A stretch of DNA of 52,524 nt. Source: Pelargonium nanum. Its lineage: Eukaryota; Streptophyta; Magnoliopsida; Geraniales; Geraniaceae. Numbering within the stretch: the first letter of the stretch is position 1; every line of letters starts with the position of its first letter. The stretch covers positions 1-52,524 of the forward strand of contig JAYMTF010000114.1 of assembly GCA_036897485.1 (NCBI GenBank). The letters run 5' to 3'. Positions 35,701-44,658 of this stretch are shown piece by piece. The notes below the pieces were generated by a model that searched no databases, was not told where the DNA came from, and saw only the letters and a program-made list of their open reading frames with translations. The position numbers and the translations under genes are program-made.

Positions 35701-36893
35701 AAAGAAGCAACCTCATGCACTGAGCTGCTTTTATTATTATTATTTTTCTGTACTGCTAACTTGAAAGTTGGACAGTATTGATTTTGAACCTTTGGAGAGT
35801 GCCCTGTCATCACCTCTCACAATGCTACTAAAAGAAAAAATGTTCTTACCTTGAAATCAAGATTATGTGATGAGTTTTATTTATTTATTTTAATTTTTGT
35901 ATTTTTCTGACACTATTAATTGATCTGACTGCAGTGAGTTGGCGGATTTGGCCATGGTTCTTATCGACAAAGATGCTTGGGACAAGGAAGCTGGTCTTAC
36001 CTTCCATCATGCGCTGAAAGAGCATCGGCGAAATGGTAGAATGAAAGTTCCAGTAAACCTTCCTAAGACTTTTCTTTTGGCTACGTCCATTAGCCCTATC
36101 GAATGCAATGAGCTCAAGTCAAGTGGTTTAGTCGATAATGTGATGACAAAGCCTCTCCGGTTGAGTGTCATAATTTCCGGTATCCAGGACGCACTCGGTA
36201 AGAAGAGGCAAGCAAATAGGAAAAAGCCATCTACTCTTGGGAATTTACTAAGAGAAAGGCGAATTTTGGTGGTCGATGACAATGTGGTTAATAGAAGAGT
36301 GGCAGAAGGTGCTCTTAAGAAATATGGAGCAATTGTTACCTGTGTGGAGAGTGGCAAGGCTGCTTTAGCTTTGCTTAAGCCACCCCATGATTTCGATGCC
36401 TGCTTCATGGATCTCCAGATGCCAGAAATGGATGGGTAAATGATCCCGTTCCCTTAATTTTTTTAAGTATATTGTTGAATCCTGCACTTATGAGGATTCT
36501 TTTCCAGGAACCTAGCCGAATAATGTCTATCTAAGCCGAAATGCTAAAAAAGAGAGAAAATTATAGATATTGAATCCTGAACTATGTTGCATTGCTTAGG
36601 AAAGGTTTTCGGTTTTACTTACAATCTTCCTGTAAATATGCAGGTTTGAAGCAACAAGGCAAGTACGGTCCGTGGAGAGTAAGATTAATGAGAAAATAGC
36701 ATCTGGGGAATTGTCTGCAGAGATGTTTAAGAATGTGTCTCATTGGCATACACCAATATTGGCAATGACGGCTGATGTGATTCAGGCTACAAATGAAGAA
36801 TGCATGAAGTGTGGGATGGATGAGTACGTGTCAAAGCCATTCGAGGAGGAACAGCTTTATTCTGCAGTGGCACGTTTCTTTGAGTCTGGTTGA
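29767..36893 (+). CDS. AHK2: AHK2-type cytokinin receptor histidine kinase
   Basis: Exons 29767-30162, 30982-31257, 32099-32602, 32792-33067, 33227-33396, 33485-33697, 33790-33976, 34207-34488, 34587-34685, 34809-35476, 35935-36435, 36644-36893 give 1,273 residues. Membrane helices lie at about 66-87, 243-262 and 316-337. The CHASE cytokinin-binding domain (about 340-620) keeps D486, T502, L508 and T518, equivalent to AHK4 D262, T278, L284 and T294. A helix at about 624-645 leads to the kinase: phospho-His681 in [14 protein letters not shown] box near 788-801, and G boxes DTGVGI and GGTGIGL. A degenerate receiver precedes a true receiver with D1138/D1139 and phospho-Asp1183 in [11 protein letters not shown]. 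Members sense cytokinin, mostly at the ER membrane, and signal through HPt proteins to response regulators. The long N-terminus marks the AHK2 subclass (Arabidopsis 1,176 residues). An in-frame second ATG at 29848 matches the Arabidopsis start. Confidence 0.95.
30692..30713 (+). repeat. (TG)n microsatellite in AHK2 intron 1
   Basis: A TG run of about 11 units follows a short T run within intron 1 (30163-30981) of the histidine kinase gene. It is simple-sequence DNA without an evident function. Confidence 0.8.
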
Positions 36894-38059
36894 TAGCTTG
36901 GAGCTGACATGGGAATGGTTGGTCATTGTTGGTCTATCCAGGTGGTTAATCCGTGTTACGTTCAGATTGACCCCAAAGCATTAACCTCATAGCTCTGACG
37001 TCGCTACACTAACCCAACACCTACATTCTTCTCGTGGTTCCAAATGGTATCTTTTCATCATTCCTAAATACTTCATTAGCATCTGAGTATCAGCATTGTG
37101 GTTTTTAACTAATCGTGTAATGCTTTGTTCAGGAATACTGATGTATCCGCGACTAATCAGTTCAGATATGCATTTCTACTGTAGGAGATCAATGAAATGC
37201 GTGTGACCAGTTTGTTGTTGTGCATGCGATGTCACTCACATAACAACTCGTCAAGGGCAATAACCGAAATGGTGGATTCTGCTGTACATACCTCCCACAA
37301 TCCAACTGTAATTAAGAGCCCTATATTCTTTCTCATAAATTCTTTTAGTACGTGGTGCGTGTTTGACATAATGTTGTAATGCTAGTTGATGGTCCATTTC
37401 TGACAAGTCTTATCAGATTGGATGATTCATCTGTGCCATCTTCCTTGGATATGCATACCAACATATCGGGTCATAGGTCGGATTATAGATTGTATTGGAG
37501 TGGAAAATGCATTAGCGTCTTTCTTGATGGATAAACCAGAATCCTAGTGTATGTTGAGAAGGAATTAATTTGATAATGAGCCAATTCATGCCTAGTTTGC
37601 TATTTTTTTGTTGTTGGAAGTCTATTCATTCTGGTTTCTGATAGGTTGGGTATGAAAAGTTGCTGCTGCTCATATGTAATGAGTTGTATTATTGTAACAT
37701 ATATCTTTCTGAATTAGTAGAAGAATAATATGGTCATTTCCTAAGGTAGTTGCTTGCCAAGATGCTTTTTATTTTTGTTCTTTAAAAACTTGCTTCCCCA
37801 TGCTGCTGTGCTGACTAGCAAAAGTAGCTGTAATGGGTATTTATATTTATATGTACTTTTGTGCTTTTTGTCATGGACTTGTAATGGAGCTTCATTTGAG
37901 TCCTCTGCACAAGGTGCCCACTACTACTGTGCATCTGTCAATGGATTGGTGAATCTTTTCCAGATTTGTAAGACTGCATTTCTTGATAGAATGTAATGTA
38001 TTGGTGTCTTAAAAGTTTAACTGTCTCAACAGTGCTCTGTGTATGTGAACCATCCTGTA
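36894..38059. other. AHK2 3' flank
   Basis: This is 3' untranslated-like and intergenic sequence after the histidine kinase stop. A frame at 37754-37996 has no domain and no splice support. No RNA gene was recognised. Confidence 0.5.
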
Positions 38060-38560
38060 GAATCTAGATCTGAGTCGGGTTGGATAACAAGAGCGACGAA
38101 ACTCTGTATTAAGTTTTAACGTAACCCTCTGTCAGTGTCTTGAAAATGCTCCTTTTGTGTGTGTGAACCTCATGATAGCATTCACATTCGAGCTGGATAA
38201 GAACATAAAAGCGGCAACTCTCCGTACTAAATTTTAACGCAATTGCATTCCTTGTATTTGAACCAACACCTCTAGATAATTAAGTTGTTCTCTACTAGCT
38301 AATCCACGAGCTTGTTGATAAAGTGCTCACCATTCATTAACTAGATGCACAAACAATGTCTTCCCCTGTTACTCTCTTACAAATATAATTGTCTTTTGTG
38401 TAGGTTCAAATTCGAGTTGGATAAGATAACAAAAGCGACAAAATTCTCCATCTATGCTATGTGGATCTTGATTCCAACACCGGAAATTAAGCTAAAACAA
38501 CTTTTTACCGGTTGATGTATGTACTTGATGATAAATTGCTCTTCATTCAGAAACCAGCCC
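38060..38560 (+). repeat. Diverged local direct repeats
   Basis: Three blocks starting near 38060, 38185 and 38405 share the word order GAGTTGGATAA, CAAAAGCGAC and AACTCTCC/GT. The first two continue into TAAATTTTAACG. The second and third also share downstream words (CCAACACC...ATTAAG, then TTGATGATAAA-TGCTC). This is an old, imperfect local duplication between the AHK2-type and X8 genes, with no coding content seen. Confidence 0.55.
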
Positions 38561-38779
38561 TAATATTCCTTTAACCTAAATGCACCACAGCCTCACCCTA
38601 TCTATTTCACCCTAATGTATGTGGCACCCACTTTCATGAAATTACATTATTATTATTTATTTCTTGATAAGCTCATAATTGACATTTTTTAAAGTGAAAA
38701 TATGTCAGTTGCTTGAACTCATTATAATGAGAAGTAACAAACCAATTGGATATCTCAGTGTCCATCTCTCTACCTCACC

Positions 38780-40027
38780 ATGTCATCTCTTCTGCTAAGG
38801 ATTCTGGTTGCTCTATTCATTTTCTCAATAGTTCCACAAAAATCAGGTAATAAGCTACTAAGGTTTTTGGTTACAGAGAGACTGTTTTGTTGTGACATTG
38901 TTGATTGACTTGTATTTGTTGAATGTGATTGTGTTAATTAGAGGGTGAATATGAGTACAAGCAATGGTGCATAGCTGATGAGCAGACCACAGATGGAGAG
39001 TTGCAAGCAGCCATGGATTGGGCTTGTGGGCAAGGAGGTGCAGATTGTAGGAAGATTCAGGTGAAACAGGCTTGCTACTTCCCTAACACTGTGAGAGACC
39101 ATGCCTCCTATGCCTTCAATAGCTACTACCAGAAGTTCAAGAACAAAGGTGGTTCTTGCTACTTCAAAGGTGCTGCCATTACTACTGAGCTTGACCCAAG
39201 TAAGCTCATTATCCAATCTTGAAAAACTCTTTTCCTTTTTCTCTTTTCTTGACTCTTTATTTAGTTTTTGAGAGTCAGTCTTGACGCAATGTTAAAGTTG
39301 TTGTCTTGTGACTTTGAAATGATGGGTTTAATATAGATGTTAGTCGCCACTTGATACACAAGTTGGGTCATCCACCTAACGGTTTAAGTTTTTGAGTTAA
39401 AGTTAAGTTCAACATGGTACTAGAGGGGTTTTAATCCTGGTCTTGACCCGAAGGTGACCTGTTTTTGTTGTTTCTCATCGCATGGACATGCTTGCAACCA
39501 CTCATCACGCGTAAAATGAAAATACTTATACGTGAGGGTTGTGCTGATTTAAAAGACTCGTTTGTGCACGAGCTAGAAAGTACTAGACTACCCACATATC
39601 ATATTAAGATTTTGAGTTGGTGCTATTGTTGAGGAGATGCTTAAAGAATCACATGGTGTGAATCCAAAAAAGAGGCCATATCCATGTGGGTATCAAGGTC
39701 TTGGCAATTTGTGATTTGAATATTACCTATATTATCTTAAGATAATTGTTTCAAATTGGGAATATATTTGAATAATTTTCAAGGGTCTGAATAGGTAGTG
39801 GTCCAAAGCTTGATTTGCACTAAAATGATTCATAGAGAAAAAGGATACATTATTTTATATATGATTTTGTCTTTACTCATCACATGTGACTCAATAAATT
39901 TTTTCTTTAGGCTTGTGATTTTAACATATTATTTGTTTCTTGTGTTTTTTTTCCCTCTGCAGGTCACAATTCTTGTCGCTATGGGTTTCTTGTCTCCATG
40001 GGACAGTTAAAATGTGAGATCCCATGA
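38780..40027 (+). CDS. Small secreted X8/CBM43-domain protein
   Basis: Exons 38780-38846, 38942-39199 and 39963-40027 encode 129 residues. Residues 1-23 form a hydrophobic signal peptide. The rest is one X8 domain beginning with WCIADEQTTDGELQAAM and holding the six conserved cysteines (WC, AC, DC, AC, SC and the SCRYGF cysteine in exon 3). Both introns are phase 1, the usual layout for small X8 genes. X8 domains bind beta-1,3-glucan (callose). Relatives include plasmodesmata callose-binding proteins and Ole e 10-like proteins. No C-terminal GPI hydrophobic tail is present, so the product is probably secreted to the wall rather than anchored. Intron 2 (763 bases) carries words resembling a decayed retroelement junction near 39410-39420. 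The exact orthologue is not identified. Confidence 0.88.
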
Positions 40028-40662
40028 TGTTTTCTTCTTGTTCTGCTTCTGCATCAAGTTATGTCATTTTATCAGTGATGAACCCAAGAAATTGACAGTC
40101 CAAGATTTTACTGTTTGGAGAGTGATTCTACTTTTTAATGGAAAATTTGGTTCATTTATAGGATGATTTGAGTTTTATTTTTATATACGATAAGAGTGTA
40201 TTTCAAACCATTCAAGAGCGATTGAAATCATCGTAACTCTTCATTCTTTTTCTTTTCAAAGAGGTTTTAATTTAATTAATAATCAATGACAAATATTACA
40301 AACTCTAATAAGATCATACTTGACATGACATCTAATACTTAACATGAGCAACATGATTCATTGATCTCAAGGTTAAAATCTTGACTATAAAAATAGAATA
40401 ATATAGTCAGTTATTGTACTCTTTACAAGCATCTGACATGTAACAATATCAAGAAATACCGTCATACTCGTTATTAAGTAATACTCTTGAATTAAGTCCA
40501 CTTTTTCAAGTACAAACTTGAGCCCAGATCCATCTCTCTTATTCAGCTTAAATACTAGGAGTGTTAAAAGGAATCTCACATCATCAAAATATAGAGTGAA
40601 AACAAGACTCACAAACACAAAATTCATATGCACATATTCAAAATTGTGATCAAAATCATCTT
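40028..40662. other. Convergent 3' flanks of X8 and RLP genes
   Basis: The X8 gene (plus) and the receptor-like protein gene (minus) converge here, so the stretch holds both 3' untranslated regions. No further gene is seen; a minus-strand frame at 40385-40666 abutting the RLP stop has no domain. Confidence 0.5.
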
Positions 40663-43455
40663 TCAACTACACCTATTTGGTTGTTTTCTCTTCTTGCTCT
40701 TTTGTTTCCTCCTTTGAAGAATCCTCACAAACCACTCTTGTTTTCTTGAGGAGATCATGTTCCCACCAATAACTCCAACCACAAGTCCACCTCCATATCC
40801 AGCCATTATGACCTTCCAATCAAACTCAATCCAAGAATCTGAGTAGTCTTGATCATCATCAGATGCTGATGGAGCTTCTGCACCAGAGATTCTACATTTC
40901 TTGGACAAGAGATCTCCACACAAACCCGGGTTCCCGTTATACGAATCTTGAAATGTATCAAACTGCTGGCCTTGTGGCACACCACCAGTGAGCTGATTGT
41001 TGGACACATTAAACACTGCAAGAAATGAGAGTTGCACAAGTTCTTGAGGAATCTCCCCAGAGAGAGCATTGCTCGAAAGGTCTAATGACTCGAGCTCTCT
41101 CAAATCTCCCAAGCTTTTCGGGATATGACCCGTGAGGATGTTGTTTGACAGATTGAGTGAATGAATCCCCTTCAATTTCCCTATCAGTTCCGGGATCTCT
41201 CCTTCGAATCTGTTGCTAGAAAGATCCATAGCTACCAAGATGTTTAGTATTTTCAGATAATCTGTTTCTATGCCTTTGTTTTGCATTGTCAATGAGAAAG
41301 CATAGTACGCGTAAAGATGCGGGTAACCAATCAAGAACTGCTCCATGTATCCTACTTCGCCTTCAAGATTCGCAGCTTCCATGGAATGCCATAAGGGGAA
41401 GTAGCTTGATGGGAGCTTACCCGTAAAGGCGTTGCTGGAGAGATCAATGATGCGAAGTTTGGAGAACTCAGAATCGCCTAGAGGCTCTCCTATTGATCCA
41501 TGAAAGCGATTTGCTCGTAATATGAGAACACTCAGCTCTGCAAGACTTCCCAGCCAGTTGGGGAATGTATCCATGACTTGATTGTTTGCCACTGCAAGAA
41601 ACTCTAGCTGTGCACAATTGGTCAATAATCTTGGTAACCGCCCGCGTAGTTGATTCTCACTCAGATCGATCATTTGAAACGAACATCCACTCGTGAAGCT
41701 CCCGGGAATGCTTCCATTGAAGCTGTTGCGCCGGAGATTCAGCATCCTCAATGAGCTGCTCAAACAAGTTGGGATCATGCCAGTGAGGTTGTTGAAGGAC
41801 AAGTCAAGGGCCTGAAGATCTGCTAATCCACAGAATGTTGTTGCTGAAATGTCTCCACTCAACTTGTTGCTTGAGGCCATGTAGTAAGTCACAGAGATTG
41901 GAGGAATTGGGAGAGGTCCTTCGAGCAAGTTCGAGCTGAGGTCTAGAGTGTTCAAAGAAACTGATGAAAAAACAGCTGGGTGTTTCTGAAACCCAGTCAA
42001 GAAATTGTTAGATAGGTTCAGAAAGAACAAATTCTCTGCACTGATGTCCATCACCCATTCTGGGATTTGTCCATGAATGTTGTTGCTGGAGAGGTCCAAG
42101 ACCTGCAGATCCTGCTCGTGGCGCAAGAACTCGGGGAAGATTGTTAAGTTGCAAGAAGCCAAGAACAGTTCTTGAAACTTTAAAGAACTGAGATTCATAG
42201 CAGTCTCAGTGAGCAAAACCAAATGGTTAAAAGAAAGATCCAAGGAGGTTAAATCTTTCAGTGCAAGAAACTGTTGCAGCTGCATAGAACCAGTCAAGTT
42301 GTTGAATCCAAGGTGAAGAGTTTGAAGATTCTTGAGTCTAAAGATTGAAGGTGGGATTGGACCTTGGAGTTTGTTACTTGAAAGGTCTAATTGAGTTAGC
42401 TTTGTGTCATTGACAAGAACAGATGGGACAAGGCCAGTGAGTTGATTTTGTGCAAGGTCTAAAGATTCAAGAACCGGAAGATTCAAGATCCCACCCGGGA
42501 TTGCACCAGTTAGCAGATTTTCATCAAGAGACAAGAACACGAGTCGGGTTAGATTCCCAAAAGAGGACGGGATCTCCCCGATCAGATTGTTGTAAGGAAG
42601 GTACAACCGAGTGAGGTTCACAAGTTTTCCAAGAGAAAATGGAAGCCTCCCGGTCAAATTCGTGCGGGTGAGATACAATCTTTCCAGAGGACTATTGATG
42701 TCATCAGGAAATGAGTAGCTGAGATTTGTGTTGTAAGAGAGATCAAGAAGCTTCAGATTGGGAAGCTGGAAAATCCCAGTTGGGAACTCTCCATGTAATC
42801 TGCAAGAATCGAGTCGAAGAGACTGTAAAGAGGAGTAGTTTGACAAAACATCAGGAACTTTTGATCCAGACATGTCTATGGAACTGAGATGGAGAACTTC
42901 CAACTTTGTTAGGGTTTGGACCAAGCTTCTCAAGTCAGGTTTCTTCAGCTCCAAGAAACCATTCTCAGAAAGATCAAGAGAAGACAGATTCAAAAGCTGT
43001 AGAATCTGTGATGGTACTTGGCCAGCAAAAGTGGACTGAGAGAGATTGAGATGAGTTAAGCTTGAGAGATTACCAATTGCAGCTGGAATGAGAGAGTAGT
43101 TGAATTCATTGTAGGCAAGATTCAACTTCTGAAGGCGAAAAAGCCGAAAAAGGCTGCTGTTGGAGCTTATAGAGCCAAGAAGAGAGTTGCTACTGAGATC
43201 AAGGCCTGTAACATGACCACTCTGGACATCACATTCCACTCCATCCCATGAACTGCAACAATCTGAACCTTCTCCTTCAAGCTTCCATGATGCAAATACA
43301 ATCTCAGAATTGGTGTCTGTGATGAAGCTTTGCTTGAATTCCCACAATGCTGATCTCTCCTGTTCGAGGCATCGGTGAGGAAGATGATCATCAGTACTAA
43401 TTGCAATACCAAACAATGCTGAGAGTAAGATGAAATGAATCATCATGATCATCAA
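40663..43455 (-). CDS. LRR receptor-like protein (Cf-9/EIX class, no kinase)
   Basis: This intronless 930-residue protein has a signal peptide (about 1-20), a Cys-paired LRR N-cap (C29 region and the CCSSWDGVEC motif), and roughly 28-30 extracellular LRRs of the LxxLxLxxNxLxGxIP type. An island domain near 690-735 carries the motif Y718-x8-K727-G728. A few more LRRs, a C-cap (NPGLCG...C) and an acidic spacer follow. A Gly-rich membrane helix at about 882-901 (GYGGG, GVIGG) precedes a 29-residue basic tail and no kinase. RLPs of this build work with the adaptor kinase SOBIR1, whose pairing uses GxxxG contacts, and often sense microbial or insect patterns. The Yx8KG island motif marks that immune class. 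Orientation is opposite to the X8 gene. The ligand is not predictable. The first ATG of MMIMM was taken as start. Confidence 0.93.
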   Translation of the reverse strand: MMIMMIHFILLSALFGIAISTDDHLPHRCLEQERSALWEFKQSFITDTNSEIVFASWKLEGEGSDCCSSWDGVECDVQSGHVTGLDLSSNSLLGSISSNSSLFRLFRLQKLNLAYNEFNYSLIPAAIGNLSSLTHLNLSQSTFAGQVPSQILQLLNLSSLDLSENGFLELKKPDLRSLVQTLTKLEVLHLSSIDMSGSKVPDVLSNYSSLQSLRLDSCRLHGEFPTGIFQLPNLKLLDLSYNTNLSYSFPDDINSPLERLYLTRTNLTGRLPFSLGKLVNLTRLYLPYNNLIGEIPSSFGNLTRLVFLSLDENLLTGAIPGGILNLPVLESLDLAQNQLTGLVPSVLVNDTKLTQLDLSSNKLQGPIPPSIFRLKNLQTLHLGFNNLTGSMQLQQFLALKDLTSLDLSFNHLVLLTETAMNLSSLKFQELFLASCNLTIFPEFLRHEQDLQVLDLSSNNIHGQIPEWVMDISAENLFFLNLSNNFLTGFQKHPAVFSSVSLNTLDLSSNLLEGPLPIPPISVTYYMASSNKLSGDISATTFCGLADLQALDLSFNNLTGMIPTCLSSSLRMLNLRRNSFNGSIPGSFTSGCSFQMIDLSENQLRGRLPRLLTNCAQLEFLAVANNQVMDTFPNWLGSLAELSVLILRANRFHGSIGEPLGDSEFSKLRIIDLSSNAFTGKLPSSYFPLWHSMEAANLEGEVGYMEQFLIGYPHLYAYYAFSLTMQNKGIETDYLKILNILVAMDLSSNRFEGEIPELIGKLKGIHSLNLSNNILTGHIPKSLGDLRELESLDLSSNALSGEIPQELVQLSFLAVFNVSNNQLTGGVPQGQQFDTFQDSYNGNPGLCGDLLSKKCRISGAEAPSASDDDQDYSDSWIEFDWKVIMAGYGGGLVVGVIGGNMISSRKQEWFVRILQRRKQKSKKRKQPNRCS

Positions 43456-44599
43456 GATTTGAGATTGAGCTTAATGTGCAAGTGTTGGTGTATGCATAAA
43501 AATGACAACTTGCTGTTTTGAGTCAATGGTCATGTGTGGCAACTGGTGTGCCTAACCCACTTGCTTAGCTTTTCCCTTAAAAGGAATTGTTAATGGGTGG
43601 ATTTGTGCAAACAAACAAGTTGTATACAAAGACAAGAACATATTATTCAACTTGAGAGTCAAGTTGACAAAAATGAAAAAGACCCATCTTTTGTTCTTCT
43701 CTAACCTTATCCTTTTGACTTGTAAGACAGTTCAGTACATGGCACATTAACTCAAACCTCTTTCACACTTGTGATTCGGTTCATGCTGCTTGAATGTAGT
43801 GTTAAAGTATAAATGGAGACTTTAAATATTTGCTTAAGATCTATCTATCTATCACCTATTATCACTCTTTAGTTTCTCGCATCGTTTCAAACTCGTAAAA
43901 TTATAACGGGAACGGACTCTCTATTTTCTCCCACTAGTCCACCTGCAAAGTTAAAAACAAAAATAAGTTGAGCTCTCTATCGCTCAAATACACATACACA
44001 CTGCAAGTATGACGTATTGTGTGTCAAAATTTCCGCCACAACCATCAATTTTCAAGTTGACTCGTGATACTATCTCTAAACACAAACTGCAGTGCATCTT
44101 TCAATCGAAAATTAATATTTGTGTGTTTATCTAAGTTCAATACAATTGGTGAAAGAGCTCCATTGAGACAATATTTGTACATGTATTAGTCTTTAAAGAT
44201 AATACTAGGACAATGTTTGTTTACTTGCATGAGAGTTTGTAAGATCTTATATTCCTTGGACATATCCAAAATATCAAATCAATGGCAAAACCTAGTGGAT
44301 AAAAGAGAAGATAGATCTTGTATCAATGCCTGAAATTCATGCATGAATAGTAGTACTGATATTGTTCTGCAACTCTCACAGACACACAATGCATTTCTGT
44401 ATCAAAGAAACAGTCAATAAACTCTGAAATTGTACTCATTCTGCTACTCAGTAAAAACCATTTGGGAGTCTGAATTGGAAATGGTCTCTGACCATGTGTG
44501 GAATATTTGTACAGTTAGACCTAAAATTGTCTATATAGAATGATAAAATAGAAAGTCCACAGTAATCCTGCTTTCCCTGCCCGCCCGGAGGTCACCTTA
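43456..44599. promoter_or_regulatory. RLP promoter and DnaJ-gene 3' flank
   Basis: This gap separates the starts and stops of two minus-strand genes: the RLP promoter lies next to 43456 and the DnaJ-gene 3' untranslated region next to 44599. W-box-like TTGAC/GTCAA words occur several times between 43520 and 43740 (for example near 43525, 43650 and 43665). That is plausible for an immune gene but not significant on its own. Confidence 0.4.
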
Positions 44600-44658
44600 G
44601 GCCTTCACTTCACTCTTCTCTTCTTTCGGCCTTCACTTCACTTCTCTTCTCTTCTTTC
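44600..44658 (-). repeat. Tandem duplication of 28-31 bp at the DnaJ-gene C-terminus
   Basis: GGCCTTCACTTCACT plus a TCTTCTCTTCTTTC tail occurs twice head to tail (44600-44627 and 44628-44658). The two differ by a short length change. The copy nearer the stop falls in a shifted frame and supplies the present stop at 44610. Without the duplication the protein would end sooner, at VKA. Confidence 0.75.

Noticed and set aside
35685-35710. tRNA T-loop-like GAGTTCGAATC in AHK2 intron 10
   Set aside because: No second Pol III box or cloverleaf; probably a repeat fragment.
37754-37996. 80-aa hydrophobic frame after AHK2
   Set aside because: Phe/Leu-rich translation of T-rich 3' flank; no signal-peptide gene structure.
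39280-39700. LTR retrotransposon in X8 intron 2
   Set aside because: Only a primer-binding-like word (CATGGTACTAGAG) is seen; no paired LTRs or coding, so not annotated as an element.
40663-43455. LRR receptor kinase
   Set aside because: The frame ends 29 residues after the membrane helix with a basic tail, and no kinase exons lie downstream, so it is a receptor-like protein.
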